Assembly (NCBI GenBank): GCA_021648025.1 | Contig: JAKITO010000003.1 | Span: 1-64,000 of the forward strand | Source of the DNA: Paracoccaceae bacterium | Lineage (GTDB): Bacteria; Pseudomonadota; Alphaproteobacteria; Rhodobacterales; Rhodobacteraceae | Length of the DNA: 64,000 bases | Direction of reading: 5' to 3' | Shown: positions 37,660 to 47,489 of the stretch, piece by piece | Layout: the number at the start of each line of letters is the position of its first letter | Position numbering within the stretch: the first letter of the stretch is position 1 | Made by a program: the position numbers and the translations under genes | The notes under the pieces: generated by a model | Databases searched by the model: none | The model's input: the letters and a program-made list of their open reading frames with translations, nothing else | What the model was told of the DNA's origin: nothing

Positions 37660-39465
37660 ATGGCAACTTATGAATATGAAACCCATGATTACGACGTTGT
37701 GGTTGTCGGTGCTGGCGGCGCCGGTCTGCGCGCCACCTTAGGCATGGCCGAACAGGGCTTGCGCACCGCTTGCGTCACCAAGGTTTTCCCGACCCGGTCC
37801 CACACAGTTGCGGCCCAGGGCGGCATTGCCGCGTCACTATCCAACATGGGACCGGACCATTGGCAGTGGCATATGTACGATACCGTCAAAGGTTCGGACT
37901 GGCTGGGTGATATGGATGCGATGGAATACCTCGCCCGCGAAGCCCCCAAGGCGGTTTATGAACTGGAACACTATGGCGTGCCATTTTCGCGCACCGAAGA
38001 TGGCAAGATTTATCAGCGCCCCTTTGGCGGCCATACCACCGAATTTGGCGAAGGCCCGGCAGTGCAACGAACCTGTGCCGCCGCCGACCGCACCGGCCAT
38101 GCCATTTTGCACACGCTTTACGGCCAAAGCCTGAAAAACAACGCGGAATTTTACATAGAATATTTCGCCATTGATCTGATCATGTCCGACGATGGAGTTT
38201 GCCAAGGTGTGGTCTGTTGGAAGCTGGACGATGGCACCATGCACGTCTTCAACGCCAAAATGGTCGTGCTGGCCACTGGCGGCTATGGGCGGGCGTACTT
38301 CAGTGCCACATCGGCCCACACCTGCACCGGTGACGGCGGCGGCATGGTGGCGCGCGCCGGTCTGCCCCTGCAAGACATGGAGTTCGTGCAATTTCACCCC
38401 ACCGGCATCTACGGTGCCGGTTGCCTGATCACCGAAGGTGCGCGCGGCGAAGGCGGTTACCTAAGCAATTCCGAAGGCGAACGGTTCATGGAGCGCTATG
38501 CGCCGCAATACAAAGACCTGGCGCCGCGCGATTATGTCTCGCGATCAATGACCATGGAAATCCGCGAAGGGCGCGGGGTGGGGCCTGATGGCGATCACCT
38601 GCATCTGAATCTAAGCCACCTGCCGGCCTCGGCCTTGGCCGAACGCCTGCCCGGCATATCGGAAAGCGCAAAAATCTTTGCCGGGGTGGACGTGACCAAA
38701 GAACCAATTCCGGTGCTGCCGACCGTGCACTATAACATGGGCGGCATCCCCACCAACTATTGGGGCGAAGTTCTGAACCCTTCGAAAAAAGACCCCAATG
38801 CCCTTGTTCCCGGTCTGATGGCTGTAGGCGAAGCCGGATGTGCATCGGTTCATGGGGCCAATCGCCTTGGTTCAAACTCGCTGATTGATCTGGTGGTGTT
38901 TGGCCGCGCCGCCGCCATCCGGGCCGGTAAGGTGGTCGATGCCGATGCCGCCCCTGCGCGCCTTAACCAGGCCAGTGTTGACGCGGCATTTGACCGGTTC
39001 GATGGGCTGCGTAACGCCAATGGCGCCACGCCCACGGCAGAGTTGCGACTGGAAATGCAGAAAACCATGCAGGCCGACGCGGCGGTGTTCCGAACCGGAA
39101 AAACCATGGCGGAAGGCGTTGAAAAGATGGACGGCATCGCCGCCAAGATCGACGATCTGCATGTCACTGACCGGTCGCTGATCTGGAACAGCGATCTGAT
39201 GGAAACGCTGGAACTGACCAATCTGATGCCCAACGCCCTGGCCACCATTGCCGGCGCCGAAGCCCGCCATGAAAGCCGCGGTGCCCATGCCCACGAAGAC
39301 CACCCTAAACGCGACGACAAGAAATGGCGCGTGCACACGATATCCCGGGTTGATGATCGCAAAGTCGCGCTCAGTTACCGCCCGGTGGTGACCGATACTT
39401 TGCTGGCGGAAAAGGATGGCGGCATCAGTCTCAAGAGAATCGCCCCCAAGGCGCGCACGTTCTAA
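37660..39465 (+). CDS. sdhA: Succinate dehydrogenase flavoprotein subunit
   Basis: 601 aa; oxidises succinate to fumarate with covalent FAD. The N-terminal FAD motif is [15 protein letters not shown], and the FAD-linking His lies in [17 protein letters not shown] near residue 47. Substrate-site residues are in the [22 protein letters not shown] segment, followed by the RDYVSRSM catalytic Arg and [10 protein letters not shown]. The C-terminus has [14 protein letters not shown]. Full length, with canonical motifs. Confidence 0.98.
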   Translation: MATYEYETHDYDVVVVGAGGAGLRATLGMAEQGLRTACVTKVFPTRSHTVAAQGGIAASLSNMGPDHWQWHMYDTVKGSDWLGDMDAMEYLAREAPKAVYELEHYGVPFSRTEDGKIYQRPFGGHTTEFGEGPAVQRTCAAADRTGHAILHTLYGQSLKNNAEFYIEYFAIDLIMSDDGVCQGVVCWKLDDGTMHVFNAKMVVLATGGYGRAYFSATSAHTCTGDGGGMVARAGLPLQDMEFVQFHPTGIYGAGCLITEGARGEGGYLSNSEGERFMERYAPQYKDLAPRDYVSRSMTMEIREGRGVGPDGDHLHLNLSHLPASALAERLPGISESAKIFAGVDVTKEPIPVLPTVHYNMGGIPTNYWGEVLNPSKKDPNALVPGLMAVGEAGCASVHGANRLGSNSLIDLVVFGRAAAIRAGKVVDADAAPARLNQASVDAAFDRFDGLRNANGATPTAELRLEMQKTMQADAAVFRTGKTMAEGVEKMDGIAAKIDDLHVTDRSLIWNSDLMETLELTNLMPNALATIAGAEARHESRGAHAHEDHPKRDDKKWRVHTISRVDDRKVALSYRPVVTDTLLAEKDGGISLKRIAPKARTF

Positions 39466-39480
39466 GGGACACACAAGGAT

Positions 39481-40398
39481 TTGGCACAGGCTCAGCACAT
39501 CTCTACGGCAGCCCCTCTGCAAGATCGGCTTGCGCACAAGGACCAATGGGATCAGTTGGGATTTGTCCCCGGTCTGGTTGTACGCGCCTGCGGCATGCGC
39601 CGCTCGGGCAATCACGCCATCCTCAACTGGCTCCAGCGCAACGCCCCGTCCCAAGGGGCGGTATTTCTGAATAACTGCAAACCCGGCGCCAACCCGATCG
39701 ACAATTTCGCCACCATTGAAATCAATGCCAAACAGATGTTTCTAAAGCCGGGCAAGGACCGGCTGGTCGCCGCCACTGCGCCAGTCAGCGATGGTGCGAT
39801 GTTCCTGTTTTCGATCGAAGACAATTCCCCGGCCGATTTCCTGCGTAAACGCGCCCTTTCAGGCAATTTCGATGCAGCCCAAATTGATGCCGATCTGCTG
39901 ATCTACCGCAGCTTTTTGAACTGGTCCGCCTCGCTGTTGAAAAAGATGCAGCCCAACGATGGCTATTCCCTGTCCCGGCGCACTTCGATCATTCTGCATG
40001 CGATTGACAAATACACCCGCTTGCTGGACTTGATCATGCAATCGGAAGGCACACAAGGCGTGGTGCCAATCTGCTATGACGCCTGGGCTACCTCACTAAC
40101 CTATCGCGCCGATATCCTGAATCGTCTGAACCTGCCCATCCGCGACAATTCCCTGGGCGCTGTGCAGCATTACGGCGGTGGGTCGTCCTTTCAGAAACAG
40201 GCGCAAAGCCCCCAAGATCTGCAAACCGCCCGGCGCTGGCAACAAATGTCCGACGATCCCGAATTTCAGGCCATCGCCCTTCTGGCCTCGCAGGACGCGG
40301 CACTTACCCGGCAACTGACCCAACATTTCCCTCAGGATGCGGCCCGCCTCGCGCAAATTTCACATCAGATATCGCTGCCACAAGGTGATCTGCAATGA
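39481..40398 (+). CDS. P-loop sulfotransferase-like protein inside the sdh operon
   Basis: 305 aa. The [14 protein letters not shown] segment near residue 38 resembles the phosphate-binding loop (5'-PSB) of sulfotransferases and kinase-like P-loop proteins (G-x-R-R-S-G-N-H). [19 protein letters not shown] near residue 197 is where the 3'-PB region would fall. No signal peptide. I took TTG 39481 as the start, but the AAGGA is close to it, so a downstream start is possible. It lies between sdhA and sdhB with short spacers (15 and 61 bases), so it is co-transcribed. Function unknown. Confidence 0.6.
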   Translation: MAQAQHISTAAPLQDRLAHKDQWDQLGFVPGLVVRACGMRRSGNHAILNWLQRNAPSQGAVFLNNCKPGANPIDNFATIEINAKQMFLKPGKDRLVAATAPVSDGAMFLFSIEDNSPADFLRKRALSGNFDAAQIDADLLIYRSFLNWSASLLKKMQPNDGYSLSRRTSIILHAIDKYTRLLDLIMQSEGTQGVVPICYDAWATSLTYRADILNRLNLPIRDNSLGAVQHYGGGSSFQKQAQSPQDLQTARRWQQMSDDPEFQAIALLASQDAALTRQLTQHFPQDAARLAQISHQISLPQGDLQ

Positions 40399-40459
40399 CC
40401 CTGAACACACCCCAAACCTGCTTTCTCTCTCATATCCTGCCCCTCAAGGAGGCCACCCA

Positions 40460-41239
40460 ATGGTCGAACTGACCCTGCCGAAAAACAGCCGCATCATCAC
40501 CGGCAAAACCTGGCCCAAGCCGCAAGGCGCCACCAACCTGCGCAAATTCCAGATTTACCGCTGGAACCCGGATGACGGCAAGAACCCGTCGGTCGATACC
40601 TATTTCGTTGATCTCGACACCTGCGGCCCAATGATCCTTGACGCTCTGATCAAGATCAAATCCGAAATTGACCCAACCCTGACGTTCCGGCGGTCCTGCC
40701 GCGAAGGCATCTGTGGGTCCTGCGCCATGAACATCGACGGCATCAATACGCTGGCCTGCATCTACGGCATGGATGAAATCAAGGGCGACGTGAAAATCTA
40801 TCCGCTGCCGCATATGGAAGTGGTCAAAGACCTGATCCCCGACCTTACGCATTTCTACGCCCAGCACGCCTCGATCATGCCGTGGCTGGAAACCAAAACC
40901 AACCGCCCGGCCCGCGAATGGAAGCAATCCATCGAAAGCCGCAAGAAACTCGACGGGCTTTACGAATGCGTCATGTGTGCGTGTTGCTCAACCTCCTGCC
41001 CGTCATACTGGTGGAACTCTGATCGCTACCTCGGGCCTGCCGCCTTGCTGCATGCCTATCGCTGGATCATCGATTCGCGCGACGAAGCAACCGGCGAACG
41101 CCTGGATGAGTTGGAAGACCCGTTCAAACTCTATCGCTGCCACACCATCATGAATTGTGCCAAAACCTGCCCCAAGGGGCTGAACCCGGCCAAGGCCATT
41201 GTCGAGATCAAAAAGATGATGGCCGACCGGGTGCATTAA
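40460..41239 (+). CDS. sdhB: Succinate dehydrogenase iron-sulfur subunit
   Basis: 259 aa from ATG 40460, preceded by CAAGGAGG. Electron-transfer subunit with three clusters: [15 protein letters not shown] plus a later Cys for the 2Fe-2S centre, then [16 protein letters not shown] and [17 protein letters not shown] for the 4Fe-4S and 3Fe-4S centres. It completes the sdh operon and is followed directly by a small membrane protein. Confidence 0.98.
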   Translation: MVELTLPKNSRIITGKTWPKPQGATNLRKFQIYRWNPDDGKNPSVDTYFVDLDTCGPMILDALIKIKSEIDPTLTFRRSCREGICGSCAMNIDGINTLACIYGMDEIKGDVKIYPLPHMEVVKDLIPDLTHFYAQHASIMPWLETKTNRPAREWKQSIESRKKLDGLYECVMCACCSTSCPSYWWNSDRYLGPAALLHAYRWIIDSRDEATGERLDELEDPFKLYRCHTIMNCAKTCPKGLNPAKAIVEIKKMMADRVH

Positions 41240-41240
41240 T

Positions 41241-41573
41241 GTGCTGACCCGCATTCTACTGGTTCTTTTGACAGTTCTGGTGTTTGGCGCGGCTTTGACG
41301 GGAAACACCTTTGGCGCCTTTTACCCGATTGTGTTTTTTGATTACCTGCATCTTGTTCTGTGGCTGGTTGGCTTTGGGGGCGGTGCTTTGGTCGGGCTGT
41401 TGTTGGCATGGCCATTCATTGTTGCCGAAGTTTGGTGGTATAAGATCGTGGCCGAATTTGTGCCGGATCAATTGTCATCTCAAAGGTTTATCACCTCACT
41501 TCGCAGCGCCCCTGCCCAGTTTCAACTTACCTTGCATTCGGTCATGCGCAAACAATGCGCGTCCTTTGGGTAG
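41241..41573 (+). CDS. Small membrane protein after sdhB
   Basis: 110 aa from GTG 41241, immediately after the sdhB TAA. Two or three hydrophobic segments are seen (about residues 3-20, 27-47 and 50-65, including LVLWLVGFGGGALVGLLLAW). The C-terminal 40 residues are soluble and basic. No family recognised. Tight spacing indicates co-translation with sdhB, so an accessory role for the complex or simple operon membership are both possible. Confidence 0.6.
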   Translation: MLTRILLVLLTVLVFGAALTGNTFGAFYPIVFFDYLHLVLWLVGFGGGALVGLLLAWPFIVAEVWWYKIVAEFVPDQLSSQRFITSLRSAPAQFQLTLHSVMRKQCASFG

Positions 41574-41807
41574 AGCTATCGTGAAATGGTCCCGTATCCG
41601 ATACCTCAGCGTGCTGTGCCAAACACAGTTCCCTTGGCCTGGATTGCGGATGGAACCAGATGTGGACAGGTGTCGCAATAGGGGCCAGGATAACTGAATG
41701 ACCAAGTTGAAGACGCTTGGATCAACCCACAGAATTTTCCAATCTTGACAGCCAAAATTCAAACGCCCAATCTTTTGGTCACCGCTTTTGCAACAATTGA
41801 GAACGCT

Positions 41808-42650
41808 ATGACACTTCCCTCCGACGCCGAGGCACGCCGCGCGGTCGCGCCGGTGACATGTTATCCAACGGCTACGCTGCCCAAACCCGATCTAAACCTG
41901 TATCGCGCCGCGCGTCTTATGGCGCAAAAATGTGATGAGGTTGTCGTCGCCCCGCGCCATGCCGCCACTTTTCACGCCCCCGCGGGCCACTTCGCACGCA
42001 TATCCTGCGTCGATGGCCCGCAAGTCGGCGACCTTAACCTGTGGCACGCCAATGACCTGACCGAACGCTTCTATTCCGGCAAAACCCGCGCCCTGCACGG
42101 GACTCACGTCACCTCCGGCGACCGGCTCTGGAGTAGCTTTCCCAACTTGCGCCCAATGGCGACCATCATCAAAGACACGCTGGACTGGTACGGTATCGAC
42201 CAATTCGGTGGCTCGGTGCATGACGTAATCGGCACCCGCTGTGACCCCTATACCGGTAATTTGCTTGATGGCGTTCATTATCACCACTGCTGTCATTCCA
42301 ACCTGACCCGCGCTTTGGCCGCCCACCTGAACCTGCCGCCTGCCAAGGCCGAACCGCTTGTTCACGACGTGATGAACGTATTCATGTGCACCGGTTTCAC
42401 CCGCGACACCGGTCAGTATTTCATGAAAGCCAGCCCGGTTCGTCCCGGCGACCACATCGAATTTTTTGCCGAGATTGATTTGTTGGGCGCGTTAAGTGCC
42501 TGCCCCGGCGGCGATTGTTCGTCCGGACACACCAGCGATAAAGCGCATTGCTATCCGCTTTTGGTTGAAATTTTCAAACCTCAGAATGACGCCTTGCAAG
42601 ACTGGCAAAGCCCGTGGCCAAATCAATACGACGCCAGCCACGGGCGATAA
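41808..42650 (+). CDS. DUF1989 (urea-carboxylase-associated) family protein
   Basis: 280 aa from ATG 41808; an upstream start at 41745 would add 21 residues. It has the DUF1989 features: APAGHFARISCVDGPQVGDLNLWHANDLTERF (about residues 60-90), then GGSVHDVIGTRCDPYT and HHCCHSNLTRAL. Members bind a metal and are encoded with urea amidolyase or pyrimidine/guanidine catabolism, but no such genes are seen here. Substrate unknown. It converges with deoD, with only 1 base between the two stops. Confidence 0.82.
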   Translation: MTLPSDAEARRAVAPVTCYPTATLPKPDLNLYRAARLMAQKCDEVVVAPRHAATFHAPAGHFARISCVDGPQVGDLNLWHANDLTERFYSGKTRALHGTHVTSGDRLWSSFPNLRPMATIIKDTLDWYGIDQFGGSVHDVIGTRCDPYTGNLLDGVHYHHCCHSNLTRALAAHLNLPPAKAEPLVHDVMNVFMCTGFTRDTGQYFMKASPVRPGDHIEFFAEIDLLGALSACPGGDCSSGHTSDKAHCYPLLVEIFKPQNDALQDWQSPWPNQYDASHGR

Positions 42651-42651
42651 T

Positions 42652-43356
42652 TCAGGTAAACGCCGCGTTCAAAGCAATCTCGACCATATCGCCAAAACTG
42701 GTCTCGCGTTGGTCCGAAGGCAACGCCTCGCCGGTAATCAAATGATCTGAAACGGTCAAAACCGCCAAGGCCCGGCATTTGTGACGCGCCGCCAGAATAT
42801 ATAATTCCGCCGCTTCCATTTCCACGCCCAAAACCCCGTGCCGCACCATCTGTTCATTCAGATCGGGGCGTTCATCATAAAATACATCCGACGAATAAAT
42901 CCCGCCAACATGTGTCGCTACGCCCTTATTTTCGGCCGCCTTAACTGCCGCCTGCAACAACGACCAATCAGCACAAGGCGCATAATTCAATTCCCGCAAT
43001 ATCCCCCGCGAAGGGGTGGACAGCGAACTGGCGGTCATTGCCAAAATGACATCCCGCACAGCCACGCTGTCCTGCATTGCGCCACAGGACCCGATGCGAA
43101 TAAGGGTTTTCGCACCATAATCCTTGATCAGCTCATTCACATAGATTGACAGCGATGGCATCCCCATGCCGCTGCCTTGAATGGTGACCTTATGGCCATT
43201 CCATGTACCGGTATAACCCAGCATTCCGCGCACTTCGTTGACCAGCGCCACGTCCGATAAAAACGTCTCAGCCGCCCATTTCGCGCGATAAGGATCGCCC
43301 GGCAGCAACACCGTTTCCGCAATATCGCCCGGCTGGGCTCCGATATGTATAGTCAT
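42652..43356 (-). CDS. deoD: Purine-nucleoside phosphorylase
   Basis: 234 aa, hexameric DeoD type. It starts [22 protein letters not shown], with the phosphate loop GDPYRAKW. Further motifs are [10 protein letters not shown] near residue 88 and [17 protein letters not shown], which binds ribose near residue 178. It phosphorolyses (deoxy)inosine and (deoxy)guanosine to the base and (deoxy)ribose-1-phosphate. It is read alone, away from the H-NS-like gene. Confidence 0.95.
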   Translation of the reverse strand: MTIHIGAQPGDIAETVLLPGDPYRAKWAAETFLSDVALVNEVRGMLGYTGTWNGHKVTIQGSGMGMPSLSIYVNELIKDYGAKTLIRIGSCGAMQDSVAVRDVILAMTASSLSTPSRGILRELNYAPCADWSLLQAAVKAAENKGVATHVGGIYSSDVFYDERPDLNEQMVRHGVLGVEMEAAELYILAARHKCRALAVLTVSDHLITGEALPSDQRETSFGDMVEIALNAAFT

Positions 43357-43371
43357 GGAATGCCAGTCACT

Positions 43372-43722
43372 TTAGATTTCAAGATCAGTGATATCCGCGC
43401 CACTTTCCAGCGCCGCGTGGATCCAAAGCGGCTTGCGACCGCGCCCCGACCAGGTCTGTTCCGGGTTGGCCGGGTTGCGATATTTCGCAGCGGCCTTTTT
43501 ACGTGGCCGACCCATTTTGCCCTTTTTGCTTTTCTTTGGCGCTTTCACTTTCGCCCCGGCGGAAATCTCGTCCAGCGAAAAGCCAAATTCAGCAACCGCC
43601 CTTTCGGCCGCTTTCAACGCATCGCGACGTTCCCGCTGCTCGGACGTCTTCAACGCCTTTTCCACGTCCTTTTTCAGTTTGGACAGTTCTTTTCGTGTCA
43701 TGTCTTTAAGACTAAATGTCAT
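43372..43722 (-). CDS. H-NS-family nucleoid-associated regulator (HvrA type)
   Basis: 116 aa from ATG 43722, with GGAG upstream. The N-terminal helix region (residues about 8-50, TRKELSKLKKDVEKALK) is the oligomerisation coiled coil. The C-terminal domain carries YRNPANPEQTWSGRGRKPLWI, close to the DNA-binding core of H-NS, and there is a basic GRPRKK patch. HvrA of Rhodobacter, of the same size, modulates photosynthesis and nitrogen genes; here the targets are unknown. It ends 15 bases before the deoD start, on the same strand. Confidence 0.85.
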   Translation of the reverse strand: MTFSLKDMTRKELSKLKKDVEKALKTSEQRERRDALKAAERAVAEFGFSLDEISAGAKVKAPKKSKKGKMGRPRKKAAAKYRNPANPEQTWSGRGRKPLWIHAALESGADITDLEI

Positions 43723-43853
43723 TTTCTGTTCTCCTTGAGGTATTCGAATTGCGAGTGGAGCATTCACACGCACAATAGCCAAAGCCGCGACGCGATGCAG
43801 CATCAATAATTCAATTTCACCGAAAATTTCCGGCTGGCATCAACCAATAGGCG

Positions 43854-45821
43854 TTATTGCGCCGCCAGCAGTTTATTCTCAACAAGTGTGACAACATCCG
43901 CCATGATGGTATTCAACTCAAAGTTTTTTGGAGTATATATTTTCGCGACCCCCATTTGCAAAAGAACGTCCGCATCCTCATCTGGGATAATGCCGCCAAC
44001 AACCACCGGGATATGGCCCAGGCCGGCCGCCTGCAATTGTGTCATCACCTCACGAACCAACGGCAAGTGACTACCTGACAAAATCGAAAGTCCGATAATA
44101 TGCGCCTGTTTCTCAAGCGCTGCTGCAATAATCTCAGCCGGCGTCAACCGAATGCCGTCATAAGTTATATCCATCCCGCAATCGCGCGCCCGCACGGCAA
44201 TCTGTTCCGCCCCGTTTGAATGCCCGTCCAACCCCGGCTTGCCCACCAGAAACGTCAGCCGCCGTCCCAGCCGGTCACTCAACCCATCAACCGCCGAGCG
44301 AATTTCCTCAAGCCCTTCGGTCTTGTTGGACATTGACGCGGACACGCCCGTTGGCCCGCGATATGTGCCGTATGCGGCGCGCATAACCTCGGCCCATTCA
44401 CCGGTCGTAACGCCGGCACGGGCGGCAATAATCGACGGAGGCATTATATTGCCACCTGCTGTGACCGCCTCATGTAACCCGGTCAAAGCCCGCTGAACCG
44501 CGCCGTCGTTGCGGCCCTCGCGCCAGTCATTCAGCCGGTCAATCTGATCCTGCTCTGCCGCTTTGTCCACGGTCATGATACCGCCATCTTCACTCATCAA
44601 AGGCGATGGCTCGGACGCGGTAAACCGGTTCACCCCAACAACAATTGTCTCTCCCGCTTCAATTGCATTCAGACGTGCGGCATTTGACTCAACCAACCGC
44701 GATTTCATATATTCAATCGCCGAAATCGCCCCGCCCATGCTCTCCAGATTGCAAAGCTCTGCCCGCGCGCCCGCCTTCAATTCCTCAACCTTGGCATCCA
44801 CGGCCGGGTTGCCATCAAACAAATCACCATATTCCAGCAGGTCGGTTTCAAACGCCAATATCTGCTGCATTCGCATCGACCATTGCTGATCCCATGGCCG
44901 TGGCAGCCCCAGCGCCTCATTCCAGGCCGGTAATTGCACCGCCCGCGCCCGCGCCTTTTTCGACAAGGTAACGGCCAGCATTTCAATCAATATCCGGTAG
45001 ACGTTATTCTCGGGCTGCTGCTCGGTCAGGCCCAGTGAGTTAACCTGAACTCCGTACCGAAACCGCCGGTGTTTGGGGTCTGACACGCCGTAGCGCTCTA
45101 GACAAATCTCATCCCACAGATCAACAAACGCCCGCATCTTGCACATCTCGGTAACAAACCGGATGCCGGCATTCACAAAGAACGAAATCCGCCCGACCAA
45201 AGCCGGAAAATCCTCTGATGGAACGCGCGGGCGCAGTTCATCCAGCACCGCCTGTGCCGTCGCCAAGGCAAATGCCAGTTCCTGTTCCGGTGTCGCCCCG
45301 GCCTCTTGCAGATGATAGGAACACACATTCATCGGGTTCCATTTAGGCACGTTGGAATAACAATATTCGGCCACATCGGCGATCATCTTCAACGATGGTT
45401 TGGGCGGACAGATATAGGTTCCCCGGCTTAGATATTCCTTGATAAGATCATTCTGAACCGTCCCCTGAAGCCGGGAAATATCTGCGCCCTGTTCCTCGGC
45501 CACAGCAATATACAATGCCAGCAACCAAGGTGCCGTAGCATTGATCGTCATCGAGGTGTTCATCTGATCCAGTGGAATATCCGCAAAAAGACTGCGCATA
45601 TCCCCCAGATGCCCAACCGGAACACCCACTTTGCCAACCTCGCCCCGCGCCAGCACATGGTCACTGTCATAGCCGGTTTGTGTCGGCAAATCGAACGCCA
45701 CCGAAAGCCCGGTCTGCCCCTTGGCCAGATTGCCCCGGTATAATTCATTCGAGGCTTTGGCGGTGGAATGGCCTGCATAAGTACGGATCAGCCAGGGGCG
45801 GTCTTTTTGAGGGTGTGACAT
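43854..45821 (-). CDS. ecm: Ethylmalonyl-CoA mutase (Ecm / MeaA)
   Basis: B12-dependent isomerisation of (2R)-ethylmalonyl-CoA to methylsuccinyl-CoA, the committing EMC step. The ATG at 45821 gives MSHPQKDRPWLIRTYAGHS and 655 aa. The substrate domain contains GQTGLSVAFDLPTQTGYDSD and TMTINATAPW-like TSMTINATAPWLL. The C-terminal B12 domain begins near residue 525 with LVGKPGLDGHSNGAEQ (Asp-x-His-x2-Gly cobalamin motif). The size, the single subunit and the EMC neighbours point to Ecm rather than methylmalonyl-CoA mutase. Confidence 0.92.
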   Translation of the reverse strand: MSHPQKDRPWLIRTYAGHSTAKASNELYRGNLAKGQTGLSVAFDLPTQTGYDSDHVLARGEVGKVGVPVGHLGDMRSLFADIPLDQMNTSMTINATAPWLLALYIAVAEEQGADISRLQGTVQNDLIKEYLSRGTYICPPKPSLKMIADVAEYCYSNVPKWNPMNVCSYHLQEAGATPEQELAFALATAQAVLDELRPRVPSEDFPALVGRISFFVNAGIRFVTEMCKMRAFVDLWDEICLERYGVSDPKHRRFRYGVQVNSLGLTEQQPENNVYRILIEMLAVTLSKKARARAVQLPAWNEALGLPRPWDQQWSMRMQQILAFETDLLEYGDLFDGNPAVDAKVEELKAGARAELCNLESMGGAISAIEYMKSRLVESNAARLNAIEAGETIVVGVNRFTASEPSPLMSEDGGIMTVDKAAEQDQIDRLNDWREGRNDGAVQRALTGLHEAVTAGGNIMPPSIIAARAGVTTGEWAEVMRAAYGTYRGPTGVSASMSNKTEGLEEIRSAVDGLSDRLGRRLTFLVGKPGLDGHSNGAEQIAVRARDCGMDITYDGIRLTPAEIIAAALEKQAHIIGLSILSGSHLPLVREVMTQLQAAGLGHIPVVVGGIIPDEDADVLLQMGVAKIYTPKNFELNTIMADVVTLVENKLLAAQ

Positions 45822-45898
45822 TGGGTTCTTTCGATTGGCCGGGTAATTTTCTTTCACATTTAGGCTCTTAATCGCAATTATCACCCCAAGTCAATTCG

Positions 45899-45912
45899 CT
45901 GCGTTGCGGCAT
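45899..45912. promoter_or_regulatory. CTGC-N3-GCGGC element between ecm and a PlsB-like gene
   Basis: CTGCGTTGCGGCAT is nearly identical to the elements before ccr and mdh (CTGCGCTGCGGCAT). It lies 78 bases upstream of ecm and 53 bases upstream of the divergent acyltransferase start at 45965. Confidence 0.55.
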
Positions 45913-45964
45913 GGGGTGAATCGAAACGATTGTGACACAGCGAAATAAATGCCAGTCTGCAAAA

Positions 45965-47377
45965 ATGACGCAAATTGTCCAAATACCCCTGTGGTTGCTT
46001 TTGCTGGTTCTGGTTCTGGCGTTGATTGCCCTATGGGAACGGATGATGATCCCTTCGGTGCGCTGGTTCTTTCGCCGCCGGATGGAAAAGGTGGTTGAGC
46101 GTTTAAACAAGAAGCTTGATGTGCCGATCCAGCCCTTCAAACTGGCGCGCCGGTACGACATGATTCAGCGACTGATCTATGACCCCCAAGTGGCCCAGGC
46201 CGTCGTCGATCAGGCACGCGCCACCGAGACCCCGGAACGCGTGGTGTTCGAAGAGGCCGCGCATTATGCCCGCGAAATTGTCCCGACCTTTTCGGCCTCG
46301 GCCTATTTCGGCTTTGCCACCCGCATGGCGCGGTTTATTTCAATGGCCCTGTTCCGGGTCCGCCTTGGCCACTTTGACGAGGCCGAATTGCGCAAGGTCG
46401 ACCCCGACGCCGCCGTGATCTTTGTGATGAACCACCGCAGCAACATGGACTATCTGCTGGTGACATTCCTTGCCGCCGAACGCTCGGCCCTGTCTTATGC
46501 GGTCGGTGAATGGGCGCGGGTCTGGCCTCTTAGCCGGTTGATCAAGGCGATGGGGGCCTATTTCGTGCGTCGCAAATCGCGCAATGACCTGTATCGCAAG
46601 GTGCTCGCGCGCTATGTGCGCCTCTCGACGGACAATGGTGTAACGCAGGCAATGTTCCCCGAAGGTGGGCTAAGCCTGACAGGCGCGCCCGCTGCACCAA
46701 AGATGGGCCTGTTGAAATATCTGATCGACGAATTTGACCCCGAAGGGCGCGACATCGTGTTTGTCCCCGTGGCGCTGAACTATGACCGGGTGTTGGAGGA
46801 CCGCATCCTGATCAACGCGGGCAAAGAGGAAAGTCGGCGCTTCAAGGCCGGGCTTGGGGTGGTTGCCCGCAACATCGGTCATCAGCTTTGGTTGCGCATT
46901 ACCGGGCGCTATCACCGGTTCGGCTATGCCGCCGTCAGCTTTGGTTGCCCCTTGTCGCTAAAGGAATTCAGCACCGGCAGGGCCGGTGATCTGACCATGC
47001 CATTGGCCGAAGAATTGATGTCCCAGATTGCCGCCATCATCCCCATCCTGCCGGTGCCTGCCGTGTGCTGGCTGATGTTGCAGAACACCCAGATGACCCG
47101 GGCTGAGGTCGAACAGGGCATGGCCAGGATGGTCACCGACCTGCCGATGGCCCACACCCATGTGCCGCGCGACGATCAGGCGTATGCCACCGAAGTTGGC
47201 CTGCGAAACCTGATCGAGCGGAATGTTCTGACCCTTTCGGGTGAAACATATTCGATCAACCCGGAAAATGCAGAGCTGGTGAATTTTTACGCCAATTCAA
47301 TCCGGCATCTGATGCCGGACGCTCTGCCCAACGATTCTGCGGCTGCAAACGGAATTTCTGCACCCGCTGGGTCATAA
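45965..47377 (+). CDS. PlsB-like glycerol-3-phosphate 1-O-acyltransferase
   Basis: 470 aa from ATG 45965 (481 from an in-frame GTG at 45932). One N-terminal membrane helix (IPLWLLLLVLVLALIAL). The acyltransferase boxes are FVMNHRSNMDYLLV (NHRSxxD) near residue 155, a following AMGAYFVRRKSRNDLY and MFPEGGLSLTG (FPEG) near 228. The second block is typical of the GPAT/DHAPAT group. It likely makes lysophosphatidate from acyl-donor and glycerol-3-phosphate. It lies between ecm and ccr, divergent from ecm. Confidence 0.85.
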   Translation: MTQIVQIPLWLLLLVLVLALIALWERMMIPSVRWFFRRRMEKVVERLNKKLDVPIQPFKLARRYDMIQRLIYDPQVAQAVVDQARATETPERVVFEEAAHYAREIVPTFSASAYFGFATRMARFISMALFRVRLGHFDEAELRKVDPDAAVIFVMNHRSNMDYLLVTFLAAERSALSYAVGEWARVWPLSRLIKAMGAYFVRRKSRNDLYRKVLARYVRLSTDNGVTQAMFPEGGLSLTGAPAAPKMGLLKYLIDEFDPEGRDIVFVPVALNYDRVLEDRILINAGKEESRRFKAGLGVVARNIGHQLWLRITGRYHRFGYAAVSFGCPLSLKEFSTGRAGDLTMPLAEELMSQIAAIIPILPVPAVCWLMLQNTQMTRAEVEQGMARMVTDLPMAHTHVPRDDQAYATEVGLRNLIERNVLTLSGETYSINPENAELVNFYANSIRHLMPDALPNDSAAANGISAPAGS

Positions 47378-47388
47378 AATTACCAAAT

Positions 47389-47421
47389 CTACCGATTAAA
47401 GGTTGCATTATTGCGCAACCC
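47389..47421 (+). terminator. Terminator after the PlsB-like gene
   Basis: AAAGGTTGC / GCAACCCTTT pair with one bulged base around an ATTATTGC loop and are followed by TTTTTA on the plus strand. It starts about 12 bases after the acyltransferase stop and separates it from ccr. Confidence 0.7.
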
Positions 47422-47448
47422 TTTTTATTCCGGTTTGAACGCCGCTGT

Positions 47449-47466
47449 TTCTGCGCTGCGGCATAA
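47449..47466 (+). promoter_or_regulatory. CTGC-N3-GCGGC element just before ccr
   Basis: TTCTGCGCTGCGGCATAA, identical over 18 bases to the copy at the mdh promoter. It ends 23 bases before the ccr ATG and immediately left of the ribosome binding site, so binding here would block initiation or elongation, or the promoter lies at or upstream of it. Confidence 0.55.
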
Positions 47467-47489
47467 CCATGGCTTACAGGAGGTCTCAA

